A DNA stretch of 64,000 nt from Bifidobacterium margollesii (lineage in GTDB: Bacteria; Actinomycetota; Actinomycetes; Actinomycetales; Bifidobacteriaceae). Below, in pieces: positions 9,193 through 17,905 of this stretch (positions are counted from its first letter, which is position 1; each line of letters opens with the position of its first letter). Where the stretch lies: NCBI RefSeq assembly GCF_002860355.1, contig NZ_NMWU01000029.1, positions 84,697 to 148,696 of the forward strand, written 5' to 3'. A program made the translations under genes and the position numbers. The notes under the pieces are model-generated. The model had not been told where the DNA came from and did no database searches. It worked only from the letters and a program-made list of their open reading frames with translations.

Positions 9193-10116
9193 TCACCGGG
9201 CGCGCGGATGGCTCAGCAGGTACGTTTCCATCAGCGTCTGCGGACTGACATGCGTGTAGATCTGCGTGGTGGTGACGGAGGCGTGGCCAAGCAGCTCCTG
9301 CACGGTACGCACGTCGGCCCCGCCCTGGATCAGATGCGTGGCGAACGAGTGCCTCAGCGTATGCGGGTGCAGCGGGCGGGTGATGCCGGCACGATCCCCG
9401 GCGGTTTTCACCACCTCCCATACCGACTGTCGCGAAAGCCGACGTCCCCGTTTGTTCAGGAAGATGGCCCTCATCTCCGGATTGCCCCGGGCCCGTTCCA
9501 TCAGTTCCGTACGGGCATCGTCCAGATAATCGTGCATCGCCGCGCAAGCGTATGATCCCAGCGGCACGAGTCTCTGCTTCGATCCCTTGCCGGTGAGCCT
9601 CACGACGTGCGCATCGAGATCGATGTCGGAAAGATCGGCCCCCACAGCCTCGGACACGCGGCATCCCGTGGCATACATGAACTCCAGCAGAGCCTTGTCC
9701 CTCAGCACCACAGCATCATGGGAGCCTCCCATCGCCGCGGCCTCAAGCAGCGACGCCACCTCGTCGATGGTGAGCACGTCGGGCAGTTTCCGTGAGCCTT
9801 TGGGGGCCTTGACGCTTTCCGAAACGTCGGTGGCAACGCGCCCCTCCCCCACGGCGAACCGGTGGAGCTCATGCACCGCGGCAAGACGTCGAGCCCGGCT
9901 TTTCGCGGATTCGCCGTCCAGCGATGCCATGAAGCCTTCCACGTCCCCTCTGGTCACTTCGCCGATGTCTCGGCGACCATGCCGCCGCAGCCAGTCGGCG
10001 TAACGGCGCAGATCGGATTCGTAGGCACGCACGGTGGCTTCGGCGAGCCCCCGCTCCACGTCGATGTGGCCGAGGAACCGTTCGATCAGACCGTTGAATC
10101 CGTTCATGTCGCCCAT
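9193..10116 (-). CDS. xerD: site-specific tyrosine recombinase XerD
   Basis: 307 residues from the ATG at 10116, which follows an agggggct ribosome binding site. The in-frame start at 10224 would place the rplT terminator inside the gene, so it is rejected. The N-terminal SAM-like core-binding domain runs FLGHIDVERGLAEATVRAYESDL. Catalytic residues are visible: Arg in ATGCRVSEA, His and Arg in HPHTLRHSFATHL, His in LGHASVTTTQ and the nucleophile Tyr in IYTHVS. It resolves chromosome dimers at dif with XerC. Next gene in the same direction is parA. Confidence 0.93.
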   Translation of the reverse strand: MGDMNGFNGLIERFLGHIDVERGLAEATVRAYESDLRRYADWLRRHGRRDIGEVTRGDVEGFMASLDGESAKSRARRLAAVHELHRFAVGEGRVATDVSESVKAPKGSRKLPDVLTIDEVASLLEAAAMGGSHDAVVLRDKALLEFMYATGCRVSEAVGADLSDIDLDAHVVRLTGKGSKQRLVPLGSYACAAMHDYLDDARTELMERARGNPEMRAIFLNKRGRRLSRQSVWEVVKTAGDRAGITRPLHPHTLRHSFATHLIQGGADVRTVQELLGHASVTTTQIYTHVSPQTLMETYLLSHPRAR

Positions 10117-10183
10117 AGCCCCCTGCCGCCCATCCGCTGTGTTCCCATCGATGTCGTTCCTCATCGACCATATGACCATATGG

Positions 10184-10209
10184 AAAAGCCCCGCACGAAT
10201 GCGGGGCTT
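10184..10209 (-). terminator. intrinsic terminator of infC-rpmI-rplT
   Basis: Minus strand: a 9-bp stem (aagccccgc / gcggggctt) with a 6-nt loop, the outer bases of which provide a short run of T. It lies about 45 bp after the rplT stop. A second small palindrome (ccatatg-ac-catatgg, 10168-10183) abuts it. Confidence 0.8.
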
Positions 10210-10253
10210 CATCGTCTCAGTCACTCAGGACAGCAACGTTCGCAGCGTTTCGT

Positions 10254-10637
10254 TCACGCGGCCTTCGGAGCGTTGACGTCCTCGGGCAGAGCGGCCTTGG
10301 CGGCTTCCACGATGGTCTTGAAGGTGTCCGGATCGGAAACGGCGATCTCGGCCAGAGCGCGACGATCCAGTTCGATGCCGGCGAGGTGCAGGCCCTGGAT
10401 GAAGCGGTTGTAGGTGATGCCTTCAGCGCGGACTGCGGCGTTGATGCGCTGGATCCACAGCTTGCGGAAGTCGCCCTTGCGAGCCTTGCGGTCGCGGAAG
10501 TTGTAGTTGAAGGAGTGCAGCAGCTGTTCCTTGGCCTTGCGGTACAGGCGGGAACGCTGGCCACGGTAGCCCGAAGCCCTTTCGAGAACGACGCGACGCT
10601 TCTTCTTGGCGTTGACTGCGCGCTTCACACGTGCCAT
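10254..10637 (-). CDS. rplT: 50S ribosomal protein L20
   Basis: 127 residues, starting [15 protein letters not shown] and containing [18 protein letters not shown] and [21 protein letters not shown], the L20 hallmark. It binds domain I of 23S rRNA early in 50S assembly. Last gene of infC-rpmI-rplT, followed by a terminator at 10184-10209. In several bacteria L20 represses this operon through the mRNA; whether that holds here is not visible. The C-terminal tail ([12 protein letters not shown]) is slightly longer than in E. coli. Confidence 0.98.
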   Translation of the reverse strand: MARVKRAVNAKKKRRVVLERASGYRGQRSRLYRKAKEQLLHSFNYNFRDRKARKGDFRKLWIQRINAAVRAEGITYNRFIQGLHLAGIELDRRALAEIAVSDPDTFKTIVEAAKAALPEDVNAPKAA

Positions 10638-10686
10638 TTGTTATTCCTCAGCTTTCCTAATGAGTCTTCTGTTGCGTAACGCCGAA

Positions 10687-10881
10687 TCAGGCGGTGAGCA
10701 TCTTCTTCAGCTTCTTGGCCTGCGGCTTGGCGAGCACGCCATCGGCCTTCAGAGCGCGACGCTGGCGAGCGGACTTGTGCTCCAGGTTGTGGCGCATGGC
10801 GCTACCGGCGTGCACCAGCTTGCCCGTGCCAGAAACCTTGACACGCTTGGACAGAGCGGAGTTATTTTTCATCTTCGGCAT
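10687..10881 (-). CDS. rpmI: 50S ribosomal protein L35
   Basis: 64 residues: [20 protein letters not shown] onward, Lys/Arg-rich, ending KKLKKMLTA, the complete L35 family length. The ATG at 10881 has a strong ggagggc ribosome binding site that lies inside the 3' end of infC, and the genes overlap by 20 bp. This implies translational coupling within the IF3-L35-L20 operon. Confidence 0.97.
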   Translation of the reverse strand: MPKMKNNSALSKRVKVSGTGKLVHAGSAMRHNLEHKSARQRRALKADGVLAKPQAKKLKKMLTA

Positions 10882-11599
10882 TGCTGCCCTCCTTATGATG
10901 AGTGGTCTTCTTCGCGGAAGTCTTTTCGGCGGCATGGGACTCGGCAATCGCCTTGAGATCGGCGGCTGCCTCCTCGACGGCGGCGTTCTGCGCATCCTTC
11001 TTCGCGGCGAGGCGCGCGGCCTGACGGGCCTGACGCTCGGCACGTGCGGAAGCACCGCGACGACGCTGCTCGGACTGGGTGTGCACCTTCTTGCCCTTCG
11101 GCGCCAGCACCATGATGATGTTGCGGCCATCCTGACGCGGCTGGGATTCGATGGTGCCCAGCTCGGACACCTCGTCGGCCAGTCGACGCAGCAGCTCGAC
11201 GCCACCGATCGGACGGGACTGCTCACGACCGCGCAGCATGATGGTGACCTTCACCTTGTCGCCACCGGAGAGGAATCGCTCCACATGCCCCTTCTTGACG
11301 TCAAAATCATGATCGTCGATCTTGAGACGGAAGCGGATCTCCTTGATCTCGGCGGTGCTCTGGTTCCGGCGAGCCTCACGAGCCTTGATCTTCTCGTTGT
11401 ACTTGAACTTGCCGTAGTCAATGAGCTTGGCCACGGGGGGCTTGGCGTTCGGTGCGACCTCGACGAGATCGAGGTTCGCCTCGCGTGCCAGATTCAGCGC
11501 GACAGAGGTTGCGATGACCCCGACCTGCTCGCCCTTCGGGCCGATCAGGCGTACTTGGGATACGCGAATCTCTTCGTTGATACGTGGTTCGGCGCTAAT
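10862..11599 (-). CDS. infC: translation initiation factor IF-3, probable AUU start
   Basis: About 245 residues. The core begins [17 protein letters not shown] (IF3-N), followed by a linker ([15 protein letters not shown]) and IF3-C to about residue 175. A Lys/Ala/Glu-rich tail of some 70 residues follows, a length I associate with bifidobacterial IF-3. ATG codons at 11650 and 11635 lack a Shine-Dalgarno, whereas GGAG sits 5 nt before ATT at 11599 (and 2 nt before ATC at 11602). An AUU start, as known for E. coli infC autoregulation, therefore fits best. IF-3 prevents premature 50S joining and proofreads the start codon. First gene of the operon. Confidence 0.93.
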   Translation of the reverse strand: MSAEPRINEEIRVSQVRLIGPKGEQVGVIATSVALNLAREANLDLVEVAPNAKPPVAKLIDYGKFKYNEKIKAREARRNQSTAEIKEIRFRLKIDDHDFDVKKGHVERFLSGGDKVKVTIMLRGREQSRPIGGVELLRRLADEVSELGTIESQPRQDGRNIIMVLAPKGKKVHTQSEQRRRGASARAERQARQAARLAAKKDAQNAAVEEAAADLKAIAESHAAEKTSAKKTTHHKEGSNAEDEK

Positions 11600-12042
11600 G
11601 ATGACTCCATTCCCTACTGCCAGGCGAAATTCCATCTGCGTCCGAAACATACAGCATCATGCCATCCATTCATCCGCATTCGCGAAACGAACGGTTGCGC
11701 ACGTCAACCACCGAAATTCGAAGTATCATCGAAACTCGATCATGGTGTACGAGGTATTCCCCGCGCCGAATGACATTGCGAAGCATTCGGCAAGGCTGTA
11801 GGCCTTGGACCCGAAGCCATAACAGGCTTCCAGGTGGGATTTCTCCACTTTCTTGATTACTCAAGCCATGAAGATAATACCACAGTTCGCCGATTACGCA
11901 ACCGGCGTGGCGCATTCCATGGCGCGACCGGCGTGGCGGGGCAAGCTGCGCCTCTCGTTGCGCACTCCGCCGCGAACACCTCGACAGACAACGCGGCGAG
12001 CACCTCGGCAGGCAGCTCACCGCGAGGTCACACCCAAGGCCC
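11600..12042 (-). other. infC leader region without a gene
   Basis: 443 bp between infC and the membrane/spermidine-synthase-like gene. With the promoter at 11874-11901 it would give an untranslated leader of about 270 nt. The leader contains a small hairpin (gtggagaaatcccac) and further pairing-prone segments (aaggcctacagcctt). Upstream of the promoter, 11905-12000 is GC-rich with two copies of accggcgtggcg. I see no convincing ORF. A long leader fits post-transcriptional control of infC/L35/L20, but I cannot assign it to a known leader family. Confidence 0.5.
11874..11901 (-). promoter_or_regulatory. putative infC-rpmI-rplT promoter
   Basis: Minus strand TTGCGT (11901-11896) and TATTAT (11879-11874), 16 bp apart, in a locally AT-richer stretch. 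Predicted transcription start is near 11867, some 270 nt before the proposed IF-3 start. Inferred from sequence only. Confidence 0.5.
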
Positions 12043-13713
12043 TCACTGCACCGACTTCATCAGCCCGCCAATCCCCTGCTCCTTGAGGATCTGCCGGTAC
12101 GGTCCGGCCTCCTCGGCGATGAGCTGATCGATGGCCTTCATGCCGAGCACCTCGACGGGCGCCTTGTCGTCGGTGAGAATGAGATCGCTGCCGGCGGCCG
12201 GCTCCGGCACCTGTCTGAACCGGTGGGCCACGTCGGTCATGAACATGGCCAGATCGGTGTCGTGCGTGTTGATCACGGTCATGGCACGCAACGCCGCCGC
12301 CTTGGAGTCCTTGGAGAGGGAGCTCGTGCCGCGGAACGCCTTGTCGTCACCGATGGTCTTGGCGAACAGTTCTCGGTTGGTGGTCCCCGGCACGTCGGCG
12401 GTGATGACGTTGCCCTCCTTGAACACGGAGGCTATGGTGGCCTGCAATGCCTCGTTGATGGAGCCTTCGCCGTCGGAGATCATGTTCATGTTGACCACCA
12501 TCACGCCGCCGGGATTGAGATGCTTCTTGACCATCGTGAAGAATTCGGTGGAGCTCATCTGGAACGGAATGGTGATGTCCTGATACGCATCGACCATGAT
12601 CACATCGTAGGTGTCCCGGCTGGCGGCGAGCCATGCGCGCCCGTCGTAGGTGCTGACGGGAATGTCGTTCGGCTCGTCGAAGTACCGGCCGGCCAGATCG
12701 GTGATCTTCCGGTCGATCTCCACGCCCTGGATGCGCATGTTCGGATAGTAGCGTCTGAGTTGCCTGGCGTAGGTGCCGGTGCCCATGCCGAGGATCAGCG
12801 CCGAATCGGCGTTGTCGGCGAGCGACGGCGCAGCGAGCGCGGTGTCGTAGTACATGCCGGTGAGCCCGTCCGTTTTCATGGTCACCGACTGCACGCCGAA
12901 GAGCACGTTGGTGGAGAGGATCGTGCGGTCGGAAAGATTCTTCACCTGCAGATAGTTGTAGATGGATTCGCCCTCGTAGGCGAGATTGCGCTCCCAGAAC
13001 GCGAACCCGGTCATCGGGGAGAACAGTCCCGATGCGACGAACACGACGACCGCAGCCACGGATACCGCGCGCATGGCGTGCGAGGAGAGGAAGTAGATCA
13101 GCGGCAGGAGCAGCAGCAAGCCGGAGAAGATCAGGAAGGTGACGAAGGTACCGACCGACGGAATGGTGACGAACGTGGGCAGGAACGTGCCGAGGATCGA
13201 ACCCACGGTATTGCATGCGGAAAGGCGGCCGACCACGGAGGCGTTGTCCTCGAGCGAATCGGTGGCGAATTTGTTGAGTCCCGGGGTGACCGTGCCGAGC
13301 AGGAACAGCGGCGGCACGAAGATCAGCATGCAGCTGATGAACGCGGCGATCACCAGGAAGTTCGTGGAGACGGTGACGATGAGCAGTCCGGAGACGAGCA
13401 GGATCACGTATTTGCCGACCAGCGGGATCAGCGAGATCCATACGGCGGCGGCGAGGATGCGCAGGTAGAGCCGGTCGGGATCGGGATTGCGGTCGGCCCA
13501 ACGGCCTCCGAACACCGCGCCGAGCGCTAGGGCGATCATGATGGTGCCGATGATGATGGTCCATACGATCTGCGAGCTGGAGAAGTAGGGGGCGAGCAGC
13601 CGCGAGGCTCCGAGCTCGGCCGACATCACGGCCATGCCGGAGAAGAACTCCGTGACGTACAGGAATATCTTCGACCGCAGTATCGGTCGCTCATCCGCCG
13701 TCGTCTTACGCAT
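12043..13713 (-). CDS. fused membrane transporter-like / spermidine synthase-like protein
   Basis: 556 residues from the ATG at 13713 (aaaggcgg ribosome binding site); upstream in-frame ATGs look spurious. The N-terminal half (about 15-255) has seven or more hydrophobic helices resembling the MFS-like part of membrane spermidine synthases. The C-terminal half is a Rossmann methyltransferase-like fold with ALILGMGTGTYARQL and VEIDRKITDLA, the aminopropyltransferase/SAM-binding pattern, and VIMVDAYQD. Such fused proteins are widespread in actinobacteria and their real substrate is unproven. No speD or speE partner lies nearby, so polyamine synthesis should not be assumed. Confidence 0.85.
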   Translation of the reverse strand: MRKTTADERPILRSKIFLYVTEFFSGMAVMSAELGASRLLAPYFSSSQIVWTIIIGTIMIALALGAVFGGRWADRNPDPDRLYLRILAAAVWISLIPLVGKYVILLVSGLLIVTVSTNFLVIAAFISCMLIFVPPLFLLGTVTPGLNKFATDSLEDNASVVGRLSACNTVGSILGTFLPTFVTIPSVGTFVTFLIFSGLLLLLPLIYFLSSHAMRAVSVAAVVVFVASGLFSPMTGFAFWERNLAYEGESIYNYLQVKNLSDRTILSTNVLFGVQSVTMKTDGLTGMYYDTALAAPSLADNADSALILGMGTGTYARQLRRYYPNMRIQGVEIDRKITDLAGRYFDEPNDIPVSTYDGRAWLAASRDTYDVIMVDAYQDITIPFQMSSTEFFTMVKKHLNPGGVMVVNMNMISDGEGSINEALQATIASVFKEGNVITADVPGTTNRELFAKTIGDDKAFRGTSSLSKDSKAAALRAMTVINTHDTDLAMFMTDVAHRFRQVPEPAAGSDLILTDDKAPVEVLGMKAIDQLIAEEAGPYRQILKEQGIGGLMKSVQ

Positions 13714-13850
13714 AGTGTCCGCCTTTCCCGTCATGGCCCGTCCGATCATGGCCAGTCCGACCTGACCATTATGCCGCCGTCGCACGATTCCGTCACCCGT
13801 TACGCCCTACAATGAGACGTGGATTCCATCAACGACGAAGGAGAGCCATC

Positions 13851-14204
13851 ATGATTGACCATCTGACCATCAAAGTCAAGGACTTCGAGCACGAAACCGC
13901 GTTCTACGAGGCCGCGCTCGCACCGCTCGGCTATGCGAAGGGCGACGAATTCCCCGGTGCCGCGCAGTTCGCCTCCACGGACGGCTCCAGCGTATGGGTG
14001 GTGCAGACGGACGGTGACGTGACGCCGATGCATGTGGCGTTCAACGGCGACGAGAATGCGATCGCCGCGTTCCATGCGGCCGCGCTGTCCGCCGGAGGCA
14101 CCGACAACGGAGCCCCCGGCCCACGCCCGAACTACGGACCGACGTATTACGCCGCCTTCGTCCATGACCCCGAGGGCAACAACATCGAGGCCTGCCGACA
14201 TTAG
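13851..14204 (+). CDS. VOC (glyoxalase/bleomycin resistance) family protein
   Basis: 117 residues from the ATG at 13851 (cgaaggagagcc ribosome binding site). It has the beta-alpha-beta-beta-beta pattern of a single VOC domain. MIDHLTIKVKDFEHETAFYEAAL opens the fold with a metal-site His, MHVAFNG supplies another His, and AAFVHDPEGNNIEACR closes it with the metal-ligand Glu in NNIEA. Members are metal-dependent lyases/dioxygenases or binding proteins; which of these applies is not visible. It is a single gene between two leftward genes. Confidence 0.9.
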   Translation: MIDHLTIKVKDFEHETAFYEAALAPLGYAKGDEFPGAAQFASTDGSSVWVVQTDGDVTPMHVAFNGDENAIAAFHAAALSAGGTDNGAPGPRPNYGPTYYAAFVHDPEGNNIEACRH

Positions 14205-14240
14205 CGACATTGGCCCGGTCAGGTCCCGACCCCCCATCCG

Positions 14241-15038
14241 CTACAGCACGCCGAAATGGCGTAGCGCCTTGAGCACGCCGTCGTCGTCCACGGATTCGGT
14301 CACGTAGTCGGCGGCGGCCTTCGCCTTGTCTCCCCCGTTGCCCATCGCCACACCGATGCCGGCGTAGGCGAGCATGTCGGCGTCGTTGCCGCCGTCGCCG
14401 AACGCCATGGTCTCCTCGCGGCGCAGACCATACAGTTCCATGAACGCCTTGATGCCGGCGGGCTTGCCGCCGTCGGCCGGGATGAAATCGCAGAATGCGG
14501 GATGCCACCTCACCGAACGGCATTTCGGCAGCATGGCCACGATCCGCTCCTCCTCAGCCTCGCCGACGAATGCGGAGAACTGGTAGGTGGGATGGTCGAA
14601 CACCCGGTTCACGTCGTCCACCACCACGGACGGCGCGGTGGCGCCAAGCCCGGCGTACTGCTTCCGGATCACCGGCGTGATCTGGTTGAAATACACGTAG
14701 TCCTCCTCGGCGAAGTTCGCGCCGACGTCGGGATGCGCGGCAAGGTAATCGAGGAAGATGCGCAGATCGGTCTTGTCGATGTCATGCTTTTCGAGAAAAC
14801 CGTGATCGTCGAAACAGTACTGCCCGGTCATGGTCACGTAGCCGTCGAAATCGATGCCGAGCCGCTCGGTGACGATGGTCATCTGCGAAGGGGCGCGACC
14901 GGTGGCGATGAACACCCTGATCCCCTTGGCCTTCAACGCTTCGATGGCATCCTCGGTGGATTGCGGCACCTCGTGGGTGGTGAAGCTGGTGAGCGTGCCG
15001 TCGATGTCGAAAAACACGGCTTTGATGCTGGATGCCAT
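14241..15038 (-). CDS. Cof-type HAD-IIB phosphatase
   Basis: 265 residues from the ATG at 15038, with a cggaggagatcc ribosome binding site. HAD motif I is AVFFDIDGTLTSF near residue 10. Motif II is VFIATGR, the catalytic Lys is in KPAGIKA, and motif IV is MAFGDGGNDADMLAYAGIGVAMGN. The order and the cap between motifs II and III are those of the Cof/YbiV group, sugar-phosphate or pyridoxal-phosphate phosphatases of the cytoplasm. It is convergent with the VOC gene and divergent from the PH-domain pair. Confidence 0.92.
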   Translation of the reverse strand: MASSIKAVFFDIDGTLTSFTTHEVPQSTEDAIEALKAKGIRVFIATGRAPSQMTIVTERLGIDFDGYVTMTGQYCFDDHGFLEKHDIDKTDLRIFLDYLAAHPDVGANFAEEDYVYFNQITPVIRKQYAGLGATAPSVVVDDVNRVFDHPTYQFSAFVGEAEEERIVAMLPKCRSVRWHPAFCDFIPADGGKPAGIKAFMELYGLRREETMAFGDGGNDADMLAYAGIGVAMGNGGDKAKAAADYVTESVDDDGVLKALRHFGVL

Positions 15039-15182
15039 GGATCTCCTCCGCTGCGATGGTCCTGCCGATACCGCCTTCAGCTTAGCAACGACCGGCGATG
15101 CGACGGCGAACCGGAATCCGGGATCACATTCGACGGCCACGGCCTCGCTGATACGCTATGAATGACCGGAGAAGGAGGGTGC

Positions 15183-15671
15183 ATGACCGAACGACAGTGG
15201 AGTAGTCTGCCCGCAGCGGTGAAGCGCGTGTGGCTGCTGCGCTCGCTGGGGATGGATCTCGGGGGCATGGCGCTGTGCGCGATCGCGGCCGTGGTCTGCC
15301 GGATCGTTGGATGGTGGTCGTTCTGGCATGGGCTGGTATTGGGCGTCATCGTCGCGCTGCTGCTGGCGGAGCTGATCACCCAGCCGTTGCAGACGCGATA
15401 TTCCTATGCGTTCAACCGATATTCGATCGGCGAACACGATGTGATGCTCAAGAAGGGGTGGCTGCTGCGCACCACGACGACGATCCCCTACAACCGGGTG
15501 CAGCATGTGGAGACCAAGCAGGGGCCATTGCTGCGCCGGTTCGGCCTGACCGCCGTGGAGATTCACACCGCGGTGGATGAGCATGAGATCACGGCGTTGG
15601 ACGATGCGCAGGCCACGTCGATCGTGGAACAGATCAGCGCCCGCGTGCTTGCTTCGAAGGATGACGTGTGA
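15183..15671 (+). CDS. bacterial PH-domain membrane protein (YdbS-like)
   Basis: 162 residues from the ATG at 15183 (ggagaaggaggg ribosome binding site). Two transmembrane helices (about 25-70; MALCAIAAVVCRIVGWW and LVLGVIVALLLAELI) precede one bPH2 domain with the hallmark TTIPYNRVQHVETKQGPLLRRFGLTAVEIHT. It overlaps the next gene by the base pair of TGATG. In Bacillus, YdbS and YdbT form such a pair and are linked to resistance to foreign cell-envelope-active agents. Function here is inferred only from this pairing. Confidence 0.88.
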   Translation: MTERQWSSLPAAVKRVWLLRSLGMDLGGMALCAIAAVVCRIVGWWSFWHGLVLGVIVALLLAELITQPLQTRYSYAFNRYSIGEHDVMLKKGWLLRTTTTIPYNRVQHVETKQGPLLRRFGLTAVEIHTAVDEHEITALDDAQATSIVEQISARVLASKDDV

Positions 15672-17311
15672 TGCGCGGAATGGAGACCGGGACGGTCCAT
15701 GGACGGTGGATGCGGGTTCATCCGCTGTCGTTGATCATCGACATCACCGAACGCGCCCGCTCGATGATCGGCACGATGGTCTCGCTGCTGGTGCTGATCG
15801 CATGGATGCGCCCCTCGAGGCCGGTCGTGTGGGCGATCATCACCTTGGCCGTGACGGTCATGATCGTACGACGGATCACTTTGTGGGCATGTCGTCGGTA
15901 TCGGCTCGGCGATGACGAGATCACCCTGGTCACCGGAGTGTTCAACACCGTCCGTACCGCCATACCGTACGATCACATCCATACGATCAACATCGGCCAG
16001 CCGTTCTTCTTCAAGCCCTTCGGGCTGGTAAGCGTCACGATCGACTCCGGCGGCACCTCGGGCGGCTCGTCCATCTCGCTCATCGCGGTGCCGGCGAATC
16101 TGGGCGACGAGCTGGAACGGTTGCGTCTGAAATCGACGGATACGGCAACGGTCGATGCCGAGCCCTCACCGGATCCGGTTCCTACCGTCGAAGGGGAATC
16201 CGATTCGAGCCGTGAGGGCGAGCGACTGGTGTTCCACGCCTCGGCGCGAGACACGGTCCTGTTCGCGATCACCGATCTGGGGTTCTTCGCCGCTTTGGCC
16301 GTCATCTACGGTTTTGCCCAGAATCTGCGTGATCTGTTGCCTGAGGGCATGGTCGACGCGGCCGAATATGCGGTGTTCCGCTACGCCGCCGGCAGTATCC
16401 TGACCGCGGTCATGGTCGTGACCGCCATACTGGCGTCGATGCTCGTCGTCAGCGTCGTCAAATCACTGCTGCAATACCATCGGTTCGAGGTATGGCGCCG
16501 AGGCGACGATCTGATCATCGTACGCGGTCTGCTCACCCGCCGTTCCGTCACCATTCCGGTGCACCGCGTGCAGGCCATCACGATCCGGCAATCAGTGCTG
16601 AGGCGCGCACTGCATCTCAGCACGGTGCAGGTCGGCCTGACCACGCCCGGCACCGAGGGGGACGGGGACGACGCGGAGACTCGCGGCGGCATTCTGCCCG
16701 TCATCGCGGATAAACGACTGCATGCCACACTGCACGATATGCTGCCGGAATGGGATCTGCGAGAATTCCGACCGGGATCGGCGAAGCGAACCGCCCGCGG
16801 TCTGGGACGGTATCTGCTGATCATGCCGATCGTCTGGACCATGCTTGCGGGCGCCGTCATGGCCGCAGGGGTTCTGACGGCCGCACGCTTCTATGCGCCG
16901 GATCCGAACATGCCGCTGGACGAGGTCACGTTCCCGGCCGGTCATCCGGTATTCGAACCGTACTTTCATGTGCTCTGGCTGCTCTGGCTGCTGGTTATCC
17001 CGCTGCTGGCCGGCGGCTATGCCTTCGCGAAACAGTGGCTGAAACTGCGCACCGAAGGCTATGCACTGCTCGATGACGGCCGCATCGTCGTCACCGGCGC
17101 AAGAGGCCTCGGATTCGTCACCATGATCACCCGCCGATCGCGCATCCAATGCGTACGACGCCGAACCTACCCGTGGCGCATTGCCGCCGGCGTGGAGTCG
17201 TTGGACATGCCGATGTTCGTGATGAACGGCTACTCGTGGCTGCGGTTCACCGTCATCCGCTCCCCTGAGGCCCAGCGGCTGCACGACTGGGCGACCGAGT
17301 CGGGCTCTTGA
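15671..17311 (+). CDS. multi-domain bacterial PH-domain membrane protein (YdbT-like)
   Basis: 546 residues. The ATG at 15671 overlaps the previous stop; a GTG at 15668 and an ATG at 15680 are alternatives. It has three repeats of two TM helices plus a bPH2 domain, with signatures TAIPYDHIHTINIGQPFFFKP, VTIPVHRVQAITIRQSVLRRA and MITRRSRIQCVRRR. A Ser/Glu-rich cytosolic linker lies at about 160-190. Together with the preceding gene it forms the usual YdbS/YdbT bicistron. The third PH copy is the least conserved. A bidirectional-looking hairpin follows at 17341. Confidence 0.88.
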   Translation: MRGMETGTVHGRWMRVHPLSLIIDITERARSMIGTMVSLLVLIAWMRPSRPVVWAIITLAVTVMIVRRITLWACRRYRLGDDEITLVTGVFNTVRTAIPYDHIHTINIGQPFFFKPFGLVSVTIDSGGTSGGSSISLIAVPANLGDELERLRLKSTDTATVDAEPSPDPVPTVEGESDSSREGERLVFHASARDTVLFAITDLGFFAALAVIYGFAQNLRDLLPEGMVDAAEYAVFRYAAGSILTAVMVVTAILASMLVVSVVKSLLQYHRFEVWRRGDDLIIVRGLLTRRSVTIPVHRVQAITIRQSVLRRALHLSTVQVGLTTPGTEGDGDDAETRGGILPVIADKRLHATLHDMLPEWDLREFRPGSAKRTARGLGRYLLIMPIVWTMLAGAVMAAGVLTAARFYAPDPNMPLDEVTFPAGHPVFEPYFHVLWLLWLLVIPLLAGGYAFAKQWLKLRTEGYALLDDGRIVVTGARGLGFVTMITRRSRIQCVRRRTYPWRIAAGVESLDMPMFVMNGYSWLRFTVIRSPEAQRLHDWATESGS

Positions 17312-17340
17312 TCCAGCCTGCGGCGACGGCGAATGAAAAA

Positions 17341-17376
17341 CGGCTTGACCCCTACCGTCAGGAGGGGCCAAGCCGT
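17341..17376 (-). terminator. terminator between convergent PH-domain and PNPOx-like genes
   Basis: Stem cggcttg(a)cccct / aggggccaagccg around a ten-base loop. On the minus strand it is followed by TTTTT, so it ends the transcript of the 17412-17816 gene. The plus-strand gene stops 30 bp before it. Confidence 0.8.
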
Positions 17377-17411
17377 CGCATGGGACCGATCGATCAGTTG
17401 GGATTGAACGA

Positions 17412-17816
17412 TCAGTCCTTGACGATGGTCTTGCCTGCGTTGGGGCCGGAGGCCAGATCCTCGATCTCGGTGATCTCAAGCACCGGAATGGCGGCGGGCT
17501 TCTTGGTGCCCTTCTCCTCGGCGACCTTCACCTGCTCCTCGTAGATGGCGTCGTCGGTGTGCAGCACCACGTTGCCGCGGAAACGGTAGCCCTTCTTTTC
17601 GGCGAGGTTGGCGAAGGCGATGACGAGCTTGCCGTTGGCCTGCAGGTTCCTGTACGCCTGACCGGCGGTGCGCTCATGATAGGCGATGTGGTTGTCGTCG
17701 AGCACGAACAGCGACATCTTCGGACCGAGGTCCAGGGTGCCGTCCTCGTTCTGGGTGGCGATCCATCCGAGATTGTCGTTGATGAAGTTCTTCATCTCGG
17801 CGGTGAGAACTGCCAT
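17412..17816 (-). CDS. pyridoxamine 5'-phosphate oxidase-like flavin-binding protein
   Basis: 134 residues. The PNPOx-like split-barrel starts MAVLTAEMKNFINDNLGWIA, continues TLDLGPKMSLFVLDDNHIAYHERTAGQAYRNLQANGKLVIAF and has GYRFRGNV near residue 78. This small class binds FMN or related flavins and often has no proven substrate. The ATG at 17816 follows aaggaaaggacat. Single gene with its own terminator. Soluble and cytoplasmic. Confidence 0.85.
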   Translation of the reverse strand: MAVLTAEMKNFINDNLGWIATQNEDGTLDLGPKMSLFVLDDNHIAYHERTAGQAYRNLQANGKLVIAFANLAEKKGYRFRGNVVLHTDDAIYEEQVKVAEEKGTKKPAAIPVLEITEIEDLASGPNAGKTIVKD

Positions 17817-17905
17817 GATATGTCCTTTCCTTGGGAGGTTATGACTCTGTAGTCCAGCCTACTGTGAGGCGTGACGACACACGGGAGGTTGCGCTGTGAG
17901 AAACA

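Noticed and set aside
12223-13530. 435-codon plus-strand frame over the spermidine-synthase-like gene
   Set aside because: Its translation is a His/Glu/Arg-rich mirror of the minus-strand gene without any fold signature.
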